The position numbers and the translations under genes are program-made. Under the pieces are notes generated by a model. The model made no database searches. It saw only the letters and a program-made list of their open reading frames with translations, and was not told where the DNA came from. A stretch of 64,000 nt of DNA from Opitutia bacterium (lineage in GTDB: Bacteria; Verrucomicrobiota; Verrucomicrobiia; Opitutales; Seribacteraceae). Below are positions 26,000 to 35,037 of this stretch, in pieces. The stretch is taken from positions 29,801 through 93,800 of the forward strand of contig JABGWU010000235.1 in the NCBI GenBank assembly GCA_018645475.1. Reading direction: 5' to 3'. Numbering within the stretch: the first letter of the stretch is position 1; each line of letters starts with the position of its first letter.

Positions 26000-27835
26000 A
26001 TGGCTAATGTATCAACTTGGGAATTTATTGTAGGTTTTCTTTACATCTTGGGAGGTCTGGGCATATTTCTTTTTGGAATGCGTGTGATGAGCGAAGGCAT
26101 TCAAAAAGTGGCCGGAGAAGGAATGAGAAGAATCATGGCAACCATGACTCAGAACCGCTTTTTTGGGTTGGCTACGGGCTTATTGGTTACCTGCTTAGTT
26201 CAATCTTCTTCAGCTACTACCGTCATGGTCGTAAGCTTCGTCAACGCTCAACTGCTCACCCTGATGGAATCGATAGGGGTGATTATGGGGGCAAACCTGG
26301 GAACCACATTGACCGGATGGATCATCGCAACAATTGGTAAGTTTAGCTTATCAAAGATAGCTCTTCCTATCATCGGGATTGGTTTACCGCTTGTTTTTAT
26401 GAGCCAACCAAAATTCAAACATACTGGAGAATTTCTGGTAGGTTTTGGCTTACTCTTCTTTGGGCTCAGTGAACTTAAAAATGCAGTACCCGATGTAAAG
26501 AGCTTACTGAAGAGTTCGGATCCTGGAGATCAGTTACTTGTGCAAGACATTCAAGGATTTATTGAACAACTTAATAGTTATGGGTTTGGCTCCGTAATTA
26601 TATTCCTGATCATTGGGGTCTTTCTTACTATTTTAGTTCAGTCTTCTTCCGCTGCTATGGGAATTACGATCATTGTCGCAATTAACGGTTGGATCAATTT
26701 CGAGATCGCCGCTGCGATTGTCCTTGGTGAAAATATTGGGACGACGGTTACAGCTTGGCTTGCATCCCTTGGAGGTAATATAAATGCAAAACGGGCGGCA
26801 CGTGCCCATTTTATTTTTAATATAGCCGGTGTAATTTGGATGTTACTTCTATTTTATCCATTCATTGGTATGTTGGATCAAATCATGCCGGGTGCAATTT
26901 ACATAGACGATGTGACGCAGGCTGAAGCCACTGCTTATCTAAAGGAAATTGATTTTGAAGGCATACCATCTGAAGATGATTTTTCCAAAGCCAAGAAAGC
27001 TATCGTTGATAGGAATATTCCTCTGCACTTATCTCTTTTTCACACTCTCTTTAACCTGACTAATATTGCATTGTTAATTGGATTCGCACCACAGCTTGGT
27101 CGATTAGTCGAACGACTTGTAAAGCCGAAGACGCATGATGGGAAGGCTCCGAAACCAGGGAGTTTAGCCTCACTTCACTACGAAGGCTCGGGGGTTCTCC
27201 CTAAGACAGGTGAGTTGAACTTAGCTCTCGTCGAAGCAGAAATTAACCGTCTAGCTGCGATTACTCGATACATGTTTGAAGGCTTTGTGGAAGTTTTTGA
27301 AAGTCCAGATTCGGATAAGAGTGATCTTATCAAAGAACTTAAAGAACTTGAGGAAAAATGCGATGAGCTCGCATTTGAGATTACACAGACTTTAATTTAC
27401 TGTACAACTGAAAGCCTTGCCGGTGAAAGAGCACTCCGAGTGACTTCCCTACTTCGAGTAGCAGGAGAACTTGAAGATATTGGAGATTGTTGCCATCGTC
27501 TCGTACAATTAGCTCACCGTAAATATAGAAAGAATCGAGTCCTCCCTCAGGAAACCCTTCGGGAGATCAAAGTGTTCTCCGAACAAATTCTGGATTTCAT
27601 GGAATTGTATCAGACTCATCTGAAGGATGGAAGTATTCCAGATATAGAAAAGGCAGAAGTTATAGAAAATCGTATTGATGCATCCAGAAAATCTCTACGT
27701 AAAAATGCAGTTAAAAGAATGCAGGATAAGGAAAACCTGAAGGCTGAAATGATCTACATTGATATTCTGAATGAAATGGAGAGTATCGGAAACGATGCCT
27801 TAAATGTTGTTCAAGCCCTAAACCATGTGGTTTAA
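26000..27835 (+). CDS. Na+/phosphate cotransporter with PhoU-like C-terminal domain
   Basis: Inner-membrane Na/Pi cotransporter family protein (NptA/YjbB type), 611 residues. The two inverted repeats carry the signature 'VQSSSATTVMVV' and 'VQSSSAAMGITI', each followed by a 'GANLGTTLTGW' or 'GENIGTTVTAW' motif. Eight to nine hydrophobic segments occupy residues 8-370, and the last 170 residues form helical PhoU-like hairpins ('ELEEKCDELAFEITQTL', 'IGDCCHRLVQLAHR'). An insertion near residues 300-335 separates two membrane segments. It likely imports phosphate or exports excess of it; placement after the porin favours uptake in the Pho regulon. Confidence 0.9.
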   Translation: MANVSTWEFIVGFLYILGGLGIFLFGMRVMSEGIQKVAGEGMRRIMATMTQNRFFGLATGLLVTCLVQSSSATTVMVVSFVNAQLLTLMESIGVIMGANLGTTLTGWIIATIGKFSLSKIALPIIGIGLPLVFMSQPKFKHTGEFLVGFGLLFFGLSELKNAVPDVKSLLKSSDPGDQLLVQDIQGFIEQLNSYGFGSVIIFLIIGVFLTILVQSSSAAMGITIIVAINGWINFEIAAAIVLGENIGTTVTAWLASLGGNINAKRAARAHFIFNIAGVIWMLLLFYPFIGMLDQIMPGAIYIDDVTQAEATAYLKEIDFEGIPSEDDFSKAKKAIVDRNIPLHLSLFHTLFNLTNIALLIGFAPQLGRLVERLVKPKTHDGKAPKPGSLASLHYEGSGVLPKTGELNLALVEAEINRLAAITRYMFEGFVEVFESPDSDKSDLIKELKELEEKCDELAFEITQTLIYCTTESLAGERALRVTSLLRVAGELEDIGDCCHRLVQLAHRKYRKNRVLPQETLREIKVFSEQILDFMELYQTHLKDGSIPDIEKAEVIENRIDASRKSLRKNAVKRMQDKENLKAEMIYIDILNEMESIGNDALNVVQALNHVV

Positions 27836-27911
27836 CAAAGTGCGTATATATAATTAGGTAATCCAATCGTCCGACTTGCCTTTTTGGGTGTTTTTGTTGA
27901 AATAAATACAG

Positions 27912-28610
27912 ATGAGTTTGCTTAGGGTTAACCAACTTAAAAAATCTTATGTATCTGCCGATGGTGAGAGTACCCGAGTAGTAGATGTGGATGATTTTAT
28001 TCTTAAAGATTCAGAATTTTGCGGAATGCGTGGTGAAAGTGGTTCTGGAAAAACGACCTTTTTACATCTTCTTGCTGGCATTTTATCTCCAGACAGTGGA
28101 GAGATTGAGCTGATGGGAAAAAATCTAAGGTCATTGTCTCATTCAGAACGTGATGGTTTGCGGGCAAGTGTACTAGGGTATGTCTTTCAAACCTTTAATT
28201 TACTACAAGGTTTTACCTCTCTAGAAAATTTAAAAATTGCTATGTCATTTGCCGGTTCTACAGATCATGAAATAGCCATTGATTTACTTGGTCGTGTTGG
28301 TCTTTCGAAACGCTTACATTACTATCCACACCAACTTTCTATTGGACAACAACAGAGAGTTGCTCTTGCTCGTGCATTGGTCAATAAACCCAAGCTAGTG
28401 TTAGCCGATGAGCCAACCGGAAATTTAGACCCATCAAACGCTAGCAAAGCTATTGAACTATTACATGAACTATGTCTTGAGGCTAATTCTGCACTTTTAG
28501 TTGTAAGTCATGATGAAGGGGTAATTCAGGGTTTTGATAGACAGGTTGATTGGGGAATAATTAATCACCCAGCTAACACCAGTGAACAAAAGAATCTAAT
28601 TCGTAAGTGA
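27912..28610 (+). CDS. LolD/MacB-type ABC transporter ATP-binding protein
   Basis: ATPase subunit of an FtsX-type ABC transporter. Walker A 'GESGSGKTTFL', Q-loop 'YVFQTFNLLQGF', signature 'LSIGQQQRVALARAL' (Ile in place of the common Gly), Walker B 'LVLADEPTGNLD' and H-loop 'VVSHD' are all present in 232 residues. It overlaps the permease gene by 4 bases and is followed by a DUF3299 lipoprotein. The same ATPase-permease-DUF3299 order is found in the zinc-starvation locus PA4064-PA4066 of Pseudomonas aeruginosa, so a zinc- or metal-related envelope role is inferred. Confidence 0.92.
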   Translation: MSLLRVNQLKKSYVSADGESTRVVDVDDFILKDSEFCGMRGESGSGKTTFLHLLAGILSPDSGEIELMGKNLRSLSHSERDGLRASVLGYVFQTFNLLQGFTSLENLKIAMSFAGSTDHEIAIDLLGRVGLSKRLHYYPHQLSIGQQQRVALARALVNKPKLVLADEPTGNLDPSNASKAIELLHELCLEANSALLVVSHDEGVIQGFDRQVDWGIINHPANTSEQKNLIRK

Positions 28611-29824
28611 AAACGAATTTACGCACACTTTTTCTTCTATGCAATCGAGGCGTTCGTCAGTTTGCATTTTCTTCTTTTGTTGCCTCTCTTGCGATTGCGA
28701 TGGCTGGGGGATTATTTTTGGGAACCTGGAAAATAAAGGAGGGAGCTCAAGAAGCATTTAATCTTTCTTCCGGTGGATTTGATGCCGTTTTAGGTGCCCG
28801 TGGATCAAAATTACAACTTATTCTAAATGCTGTTTTCCACCTAGAGGCATCTCCTGGCAATCTTAAGTGGGAGCAATATGAGGTATTAAAAAACACTCCT
28901 GGAGTGAAGGAAGCGTACCCACTTGCTGTAGGCGATAATTTTATGGGCTATCGATTAGTCGGCACTTTAAGCTCTCTTTTCCATGACCATGAATGGAAAG
29001 AGGGAGTTAAATATAAAGTGCAATCTGGAGGACGCTATTTCTCCGATAATGCAAAAGAAGCCTTGGTCGGGAATTTTGTTGCTAACAAATTAAATTTAAA
29101 AATTGGAGATACTTTTAATCCTTATCATGGCCTTACTTATAGGGAAGATAGTAAACATGATGAAATTTATGTGGTTGTAGGAATTTTAGAAGCAACTGGT
29201 ACACCTTCTGATAAAGTAATATGGATTCCAATAAAAGGAATTCAATTAATGGAAGGTCATGCATCAGAGTATGCGACTTCGGTTAGTGCTGTTTTGGTGA
29301 AATTAAAAGGAGCAGCAGGTTTTACCCTTGAAATGAAATATAATAAACAGGGTAATCAAGCGACATTTGCATGGCCAATTGCAGCAACCCTTGCACAATT
29401 TTTTGACCGTTTGGTTTGGTTTGAAAAAGTACTCGAGTGGATTGCATACCTCGTGGGTTTAGTTGCTGGACTAATTATTTTAGCAATATTACGAAATTCC
29501 TTGAATGAAAGAAAGCGAGAGTTTGCAATTTTACGCTGTCTCGGAGCGAGTAGGGGATTTATAATTAATGTGGTTCTAGGCCAATCATTAATTATTTCTA
29601 TGCTTGGTGCTTTGGGATCTTTACTAATTTATTTCATTATGAGTGGCGTAGCATCGTATTTTATACGGGATCAAACAGGCGTTCTTTTAGATCCATTCTC
29701 CATAGATTTTACCTTTATCTATGTATTTTTTGTAATTTTATTTTTGGGCTTAATTAGTGCGTTACCTCCTGCATTTCTTGCATACCGAGTAGATATAAGT
29801 AAAAATTTAAGACCTTTGGCTTAG
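28607..29824 (+). CDS. FtsX-domain ABC transporter permease
   Basis: Inner-membrane permease of 405 residues starting at a GTG that overlaps the ATPase stop. One membrane segment (about 18-40) is followed by a periplasmic domain of about 220 residues and a C-terminal FtsX domain with three segments ('LVGLVAGLIILAILRNSLNERKREFAILRCLGASRGFI'). 'GARGSKLQLILNAVFHLEA' near residue 62 is a stretch I associate with the PA4065-like permease group. It acts with the preceding ATPase; these transporters use ATP to move or release periplasmic or membrane-bound clients, not to import ions directly. Confidence 0.9.
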   Translation: MKTNLRTLFLLCNRGVRQFAFSSFVASLAIAMAGGLFLGTWKIKEGAQEAFNLSSGGFDAVLGARGSKLQLILNAVFHLEASPGNLKWEQYEVLKNTPGVKEAYPLAVGDNFMGYRLVGTLSSLFHDHEWKEGVKYKVQSGGRYFSDNAKEALVGNFVANKLNLKIGDTFNPYHGLTYREDSKHDEIYVVVGILEATGTPSDKVIWIPIKGIQLMEGHASEYATSVSAVLVKLKGAAGFTLEMKYNKQGNQATFAWPIAATLAQFFDRLVWFEKVLEWIAYLVGLVAGLIILAILRNSLNERKREFAILRCLGASRGFIINVVLGQSLIISMLGALGSLLIYFIMSGVASYFIRDQTGVLLDPFSIDFTFIYVFFVILFLGLISALPPAFLAYRVDISKNLRPLA

Positions 29825-29898
29825 TATAGTTTGGATAATTATTAAATTAGAGTTAAGGACTTGCGACTTGCTGTTTCTGAGGTAATCCTAAATCCGTT

Positions 29899-30633
29899 AT
29901 GTTTAATAAACTTATCCAAATTTTATTTTTTTTGTTTCTATTTTCCTGCACTCAAGAAAATAAGGACGGATCCTCAACCCTTCCCTTACCCGTTGGTGAA
30001 CCGATTCAAGGGGACCCTATTTTATCATTTGGTAAAGAATCTAACCAAACAGAAGCAATTGTTCATGTAGAAAAAACTTTAAAAACCTCCGAAAAAGAAA
30101 TCGATGAGGAAGAGATAATTGAAGAAGGACTTGTCTTTAATGGGGTGCGTAAACCCAAGGATGATAATTCCACACAACCTACGATTTTAAGTAATTTGCC
30201 TCCCCTTGATGAAAATAGCGGTTATGAACATCTAGATTTTCGTGATTTAGCTAATTTTACTTATGAAGTAAATTGGGAAAAAGATGGTAAGGAATTTGAT
30301 TTTTCTACTTATTCTAAACGAGTTCCCAAAGGAGTAAGGGCAAAGTCGGGTTTATCTATTGCAGTTGAGGGTTTTATGCTTCCAACCGTGGTTGATGAAA
30401 ATAATAAGGTAAAAGAATTCCTCCTCCTTCCCGATCAAATGAGTTGTTGCTTTGGAAAAAGTCCGGAAGCAAACGGATGGGTCGTAGTCAGTTCTTCCGC
30501 AGGCGTAGAGGTACTAATGGACCAAATAATTCGGGTCTCCGGAACTATTACTGTTGAAGAACGCTGGGATGAGGAATTTTTCGTTGGCCTTTATCACTTG
30601 GACTGTAAAGAAATTACGGGTCCTTCTTTGTAA
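29899..30633 (+). CDS. DUF3299 lipoprotein
   Basis: Predicted lipoprotein with lipobox 'FLFSC' near residue 17, an acidic linker, and a C-terminal DUF3299 domain. The domain starts near 'LSIAVEGFMLPTVV' and contains the family motif 'MSCCFGKSPEANGWVVV'; the paired Cys may bind metal. In Pseudomonas the homologous gene (PA4066) is Zur-controlled and follows the same ABC genes, so a metal-chaperone or metal-dependent role is likely but unproven. The stop codon falls in the loop of a hairpin shared with the convergent cyclophilin gene. Confidence 0.85.
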   Translation: MFNKLIQILFFLFLFSCTQENKDGSSTLPLPVGEPIQGDPILSFGKESNQTEAIVHVEKTLKTSEKEIDEEEIIEEGLVFNGVRKPKDDNSTQPTILSNLPPLDENSGYEHLDFRDLANFTYEVNWEKDGKEFDFSTYSKRVPKGVRAKSGLSIAVEGFMLPTVVDENNKVKEFLLLPDQMSCCFGKSPEANGWVVVSSSAGVEVLMDQIIRVSGTITVEERWDEEFFVGLYHLDCKEITGPSL

Positions 30634-30639
30634 GAAGGA
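30621..30639 (+). terminator. Hairpin between convergent genes
   Basis: TCCTTCTT and AAGAAGGA pair perfectly over 8 bp with a 3-base loop, spanning the stop of the DUF3299 gene. The plus-strand tail is T-rich but interrupted. A terminator for the DUF3299 operon is likely. Confidence 0.5.
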
Positions 30640-30644
30640 TTAAA

Positions 30645-31247
30645 TTATTTCTTTTTAGGTGCCTTCTTTTCTTTTTTTGCTGAACCAACGGACACTTTTT
30701 TCATCATATCCGGATCATCGACTGATCCATTATCGGATTTGGAACCTAATTTGATCTTGTCCACGAATTCAATTCCTTCAATGACCTGTCCCCAAACCGT
30801 GTATTGACCGTCTAAAAACGATGAGTCATCAAAGCAAATAAAGAACTGACTGTTGGCACTATCCGGACTTGATGAACGAGCCATAGAACAAGTTCCCTTT
30901 ATGTGCTTACGATCGTTAAATTCCTCTTTTAAATCCGGTAGATCTGATCCACCAGTACCCACTCTTCTCTTACTAAAGTCTTTGGAGTTTCCGTATTCAA
31001 CATCACCGGTTTGAGCCATGAAACCTTCAATTACACGATGAAAAACAACTCCGTCATACTTTCCTTCACGGGCTAACTTTTTGATTCTTTCAACATGCTT
31101 TGGAGCATCGTCCTTAAATAATTCAATCACAACTTTTCCATCTTTGAGTTCAATGATTAATGTGTTTTCTGGATTTAACTTTTCAGTTTTAGCTTCTGAC
31201 ATGGCAAAAGGAAGCAGGAACACGAGTAACGCGAAATACTTCTTCAT
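30645..31247 (-). CDS. Cyclophilin-type peptidyl-prolyl isomerase, exported
   Basis: Peptidyl-prolyl cis-trans isomerase of 200 residues. A signal peptide of about 19 residues (cut after 'MSEA') indicates a periplasmic location. Cyclophilin core motifs are 'FHRVIEGFMAQTGD', 'GTCSMARSSSPDSANSQFFICF' and 'LDGQYTVWGQVIEG', including the catalytic Arg in 'FHRVI' and the Q-F-F-I substrate-binding segment. It ends with a Lys-rich tail ('KKEKKAPKKK') not found in most cyclophilins. It helps fold exported proteins. It is a single gene, convergent with the DUF3299 operon. Confidence 0.92.
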   Translation of the reverse strand: MKKYFALLVFLLPFAMSEAKTEKLNPENTLIIELKDGKVVIELFKDDAPKHVERIKKLAREGKYDGVVFHRVIEGFMAQTGDVEYGNSKDFSKRRVGTGGSDLPDLKEEFNDRKHIKGTCSMARSSSPDSANSQFFICFDDSSFLDGQYTVWGQVIEGIEFVDKIKLGSKSDNGSVDDPDMMKKVSVGSAKKEKKAPKKK

Positions 31248-31381
31248 AGTTTAATGATTATGGTTAGATTAAGGGTGAAATTTGAGTTTTTTATATCAAC
31301 CCAAAATCAGGCTTTGGTAAAGAGTGAAATTGAATATTTTTTTCGAACCGGTTTACTAAAAGATTAGATTTTAAAATAATC

Positions 31382-32683
31382 TTATATTAATTGGGTTATG
31401 GGTTGCCCTTTATCAGAAAGGGTAAAGGGCCGCCGTGTTGGGGAGTATACGATTTCATCGAGGGGTAAGCCTAGAGTAAAGGCAATAGTAGCGTTGAAGT
31501 CGGGGATTTCTACCTTTTGGTCAATTACTTCTCTTCCTTCCTTATCCGTTTCCCCCCAAACCTGCCCACCTTTGATTCCTCCACCTGCTAGCATACAGGA
31601 GAAAGCCTTGGGGTAATGGTCACGACCGTCATTTACATTAATATTGGGGGTTCTTCCAAATTCAGTCGCAAGTACAACTAACGTTTCTTCGAGCATTCCT
31701 CTTTGTTCCAAATCAGCCAGCAATGCAGAGAGAGCCTGATCTAAAATGGCACATTGTTCGGGAACTCGGGAAAAGTTATTTTGATGGGTATCCCATCCTC
31801 CAAGTTGAACTTCCACAAACCTTACTTGTCGTTCAACAAGGCGCCGGGCAAGTAATACTCCCAGACCAAATCTATCTTCGCCATAGGATTCTCTTGTCTT
31901 TTCTGATTCCTTAGTCAAATCAAAGGCTGATAAGTCTCCACTCTTCATTAAACGAATGGCGTCGTCATACATATCGGCATAAGAATTTACTTTTGCAGAT
32001 GCATATTTTTTTACGAAGGATTCATCAAGTTTTTGGGAAAAATCGAGTCTCTTTTCAAATGTATCATTGGTTAGACCCGGGTGCATTTTACTATTTCTAA
32101 GACCAGCTTCCGGATCTCCGATCGCGAGAGGTTGATGAGATGATGGTAGAAAGCCTGCAAGTGGGTGACGGCTACCGCCGTTTACGACCACGGCACCTGG
32201 AAGGGTAGGGTTAAAGCGACCATCAAGCTTTGTCATCCACGAACCCATTGTAGGGTGCTTAATGGTGGCCCTTTGTGCATAGCTAGTGTGCATGAAATAA
32301 TTACCCTGCTCATGTGCACCTTTTGTGGATGTCATTCCGCGAATCACGGCTATTTTTTCTGCGTGGTTCGCGAGCAAGGGTAAGTTTTCTGAAAGTTTTA
32401 GATGATCAGCTTTCGTGTTAATTGCCTGTGTTGGACCACCGGTTTCGGTGTCCGGTTTTGGGTCAAAGGTATCAATATGGGTCATTCCACCCGACATGTA
32501 TAGGTAGATGACATTTTTTGCCTTGGGTGCGTAATTGAGCGGGCGGTTTAATCCAAGACCTGCTCCTTTGAGAGGTAGTGAGCCTGCCCATGGTAAAATA
32601 CTTACTCCGAGAAGTCCTTTTGCAGCTAAGCTAATAAAACGTCTGCGTTCCAATTCTTCCGATTTGTTGATTGTCGCGTCCAT
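31382..32683 (-). CDS. DUF1501 family exported protein
   Basis: DUF1501 protein, a predicted periplasmic member of the alkaline-phosphatase/sulfatase-like fold. The N-terminus 'ERRRFISLAAKGLLGVS' is a twin-arginine-type signal. Conserved parts are 'KNVIYLYMSGGMTHIDTFDPKPD' (first metal-site Asp region), 'RQVRFVEVQLGGWDTHQNN' and 'VVLATEFGRTPNINVNDGRDHYPKAFSCMLAGGGI'. The 433-residue length is usual. It lies 22 bases after the DUF1549/DUF1553 gene on the same strand; this pairing is a hallmark of PVC bacteria. The biochemical role is unknown, with polymer or sulfated-compound breakdown often suggested. Confidence 0.93.
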   Translation of the reverse strand: MDATINKSEELERRRFISLAAKGLLGVSILPWAGSLPLKGAGLGLNRPLNYAPKAKNVIYLYMSGGMTHIDTFDPKPDTETGGPTQAINTKADHLKLSENLPLLANHAEKIAVIRGMTSTKGAHEQGNYFMHTSYAQRATIKHPTMGSWMTKLDGRFNPTLPGAVVVNGGSRHPLAGFLPSSHQPLAIGDPEAGLRNSKMHPGLTNDTFEKRLDFSQKLDESFVKKYASAKVNSYADMYDDAIRLMKSGDLSAFDLTKESEKTRESYGEDRFGLGVLLARRLVERQVRFVEVQLGGWDTHQNNFSRVPEQCAILDQALSALLADLEQRGMLEETLVVLATEFGRTPNINVNDGRDHYPKAFSCMLAGGGIKGGQVWGETDKEGREVIDQKVEIPDFNATIAFTLGLPLDEIVYSPTRRPFTLSDKGQPITQLI

Positions 32684-32704
32684 GATTTTGTTGAGTTAAG
32701 TATT

Positions 32705-34870
32705 TTATTGAATGAAAGAAAATTGCCTTGTGTTGATCAACGACCAAGCGATACCTCGAAAATCACGATCATTGTAATAGGCAAGCTTCTGTTTTTTATC
32801 CTGAATTGATTTCAGGTATTTTTTCTTTTTTTCAGGGCTAACTTTATTGGGAAGTGGTATCTGGTAAGGAACTTTCGGCGTGGTTGTTACCATGGCGAGG
32901 GATTGAGATAGTTCTTCTGCAGATGGTTTTCGATTTAGGATCGAAAGAAAGAGGACATGAATTTTTGCTTCAGTGTTTTTTGCCTTGAGAAGATTTTGAG
33001 AGAGAGGAGATCTTGGATCAAATAAAGCCTTGTAAAAGACTCCGTTAAGAAGAGTTAATGCCTGTGGCACAGATGATTCACTGGATGAGTTTTCAATAAC
33101 CTCACGATCTGATTGCCCGAATTCACGCAGGAAATGCCCTGGAGGTGCAGGTGTTTCTATTTCTGCAGCCCGCATTAAATTACTTGAATATCCATTCCAT
33201 CTATCATCAGTAGATGTTTTACTTTTCCCTCCACGGTAAAGGGATCGGGTGTCAAATTCAGACCCCATTACTAAACTTGCAAAAAGAGACTTTTGTTTAT
33301 TCCTTTCTTCGCCATATTCTCGTCTTAATCTTGATACGGCCAACCTGTCATCTGCTTCCTGAGCTTCACGAACCTTTAGTTGAATCTCATTCATGTTATT
33401 ATTAATGCGTGCGTTTTCTTTGGCCCCTTTTTTTGCTAGTTGAATAATTTTTTTCTCCGTTAAATTTTCAACTGTATTTTGATAATTCGCAAAGTTTGTA
33501 AGTCGTCCCTCAACTTTAGAGGGGTTCGTTTTTCTTTCATCAACTTCAGGGATGGATAAAGTAACGATCGAGTCCCAGAGCTGTTCTGCACTCATACGCT
33601 TAAGGATAGGGGCTTCAAAATAATATTTTTCTACATTAGTAAGCTCGCGACCGATAGCCTCTCTTTCAAAGGCTTCCACATTGTGCAGAATCTTTTGAAA
33701 TTCTTTAAGATCATACTTCACACGAACCATGAGCGACTCTAGGTGAGTTAATAATTCAGGAATGGAGGATTCTGAATCGTCACGTAAATTGTCCACAGGC
33801 TCTATGATTCCGCGGCCAAAGACTTTCTTCCATATTCGGTTAGAAATTACTTTAGTGAAGCGCGGATTATTGGTTGAGATGATCCATTGTCCGTAAGCAT
33901 CTACTGGATTTTCTATTTCTTTATTCAGGGAGTCTGGAGCAAAAATAGGTTCCGAATCAACTACGCTTTTTGGTTTAGCATCTTCGTATTGATAGTCATG
34001 AGGTAAATTGAGTTTTTTACCAGTCTGAGTTGCTCCATATCGAAGGGGTTGTACCATTTCCTGGATCGCCTTTTTTAGGGACTGTGTTGTTTTAGAGCTA
34101 CTCAATTTTCTTTTATCTGTCTTAGATAAGCCTCTGGTTTGTTGATAAAAATACTGACTGATTTTCTTTTGTAAGCCCTGTCCCATTCGAGTAGAAACTC
34201 CATAAGTATAAGACGCCATTTTGTAATACTCCATTTGAGTCCATTTATCAAAAGGGTGGTTATGGCATTGTGCACAAACCATTTGTGTTCCAAGAAAGAT
34301 TTGAGCGGTGTTGGACATATTATCAAGTGGCATACCGGTGTCTCGTAGGTAATACCCAACGGCACCGTTTTCCCATGGGTATCCCTCTGCTGTTACCAAT
34401 GAGTATGCCATCTGGTCAAAGGGTACATTTTTCTCGACCTGTTCTTTAACCCAATGGTTATAAAGCTGACCAGCTTGGATTTGATTCCCTCCACGCATTC
34501 TCGATTTTAATCTCAGCAAATCAGCCCACCAATTAAACATATGACTATCATAACCTGAAGATTCAGTTAGCTTTTCAATAAGCTGAGATTTTTTTTGGAT
34601 AGATGTATCGGCAAGGAAGGAATTTATTTCGCCATAAGTCGGAATTCTTCCAACCAAAGAAAGGTATAGTCTTCTAACCAATGCTGACTCACTTATTTTA
34701 TCGGGTATTTCAACATTTCTTTTTTGGTAAGTGCTGTTTAGGATTTCATCGATTGCCCTTGCTTCTGCTCGAATAATTGAAGGAGAAAATCTTTCCTCGG
34801 GTAAGGCTGCAGTTAATGTGAATTGCAAACAAATCAAAAAAACCAAATGGGCAATAGATGTAGTCTTCAT
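32705..34870 (-). CDS. DUF1549/DUF1553 cytochrome-like protein
   Basis: Exported PVC-type protein with DUF1549 (about residues 35-250) and DUF1553 (about 325-715). A signal peptide covers residues 1-22. DUF1549 has 'LYLSLVGRIPTYGEI' and the heme-type motif C199-A-Q-C-H203 followed by 'NHPFDKW', where heme or metal binding is likely. DUF1553 has 'SNRIWKKVFGRGIIEPVDNLRD' and 'ALTLLNGVFY'. A charged coiled-coil stretch (about 470-525) sits inside DUF1553. No separate PSCyt1 cytochrome domain is present. It is translated with the DUF1501 partner and probably forms a complex or pathway with it. Confidence 0.93.
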   Translation of the reverse strand: MKTTSIAHLVFLICLQFTLTAALPEERFSPSIIRAEARAIDEILNSTYQKRNVEIPDKISESALVRRLYLSLVGRIPTYGEINSFLADTSIQKKSQLIEKLTESSGYDSHMFNWWADLLRLKSRMRGGNQIQAGQLYNHWVKEQVEKNVPFDQMAYSLVTAEGYPWENGAVGYYLRDTGMPLDNMSNTAQIFLGTQMVCAQCHNHPFDKWTQMEYYKMASYTYGVSTRMGQGLQKKISQYFYQQTRGLSKTDKRKLSSSKTTQSLKKAIQEMVQPLRYGATQTGKKLNLPHDYQYEDAKPKSVVDSEPIFAPDSLNKEIENPVDAYGQWIISTNNPRFTKVISNRIWKKVFGRGIIEPVDNLRDDSESSIPELLTHLESLMVRVKYDLKEFQKILHNVEAFEREAIGRELTNVEKYYFEAPILKRMSAEQLWDSIVTLSIPEVDERKTNPSKVEGRLTNFANYQNTVENLTEKKIIQLAKKGAKENARINNNMNEIQLKVREAQEADDRLAVSRLRREYGEERNKQKSLFASLVMGSEFDTRSLYRGGKSKTSTDDRWNGYSSNLMRAAEIETPAPPGHFLREFGQSDREVIENSSSESSVPQALTLLNGVFYKALFDPRSPLSQNLLKAKNTEAKIHVLFLSILNRKPSAEELSQSLAMVTTTPKVPYQIPLPNKVSPEKKKKYLKSIQDKKQKLAYYNDRDFRGIAWSLINTRQFSFIQ

Positions 34871-35037
34871 AATTATATTTAAACTACAAACTTAGGTAAA
34901 AAGTTTCAGCCTTAAAATAACTAAATTTTAGATTTTTATTATTGAACTTGGTACTATTTTATTTTCTGGATCAAATTTAGATGTTACAAGCACTTAATAA
35001 TAAAAGCCCTCATAAATTGTTAGGTTCTTAAAATTGT

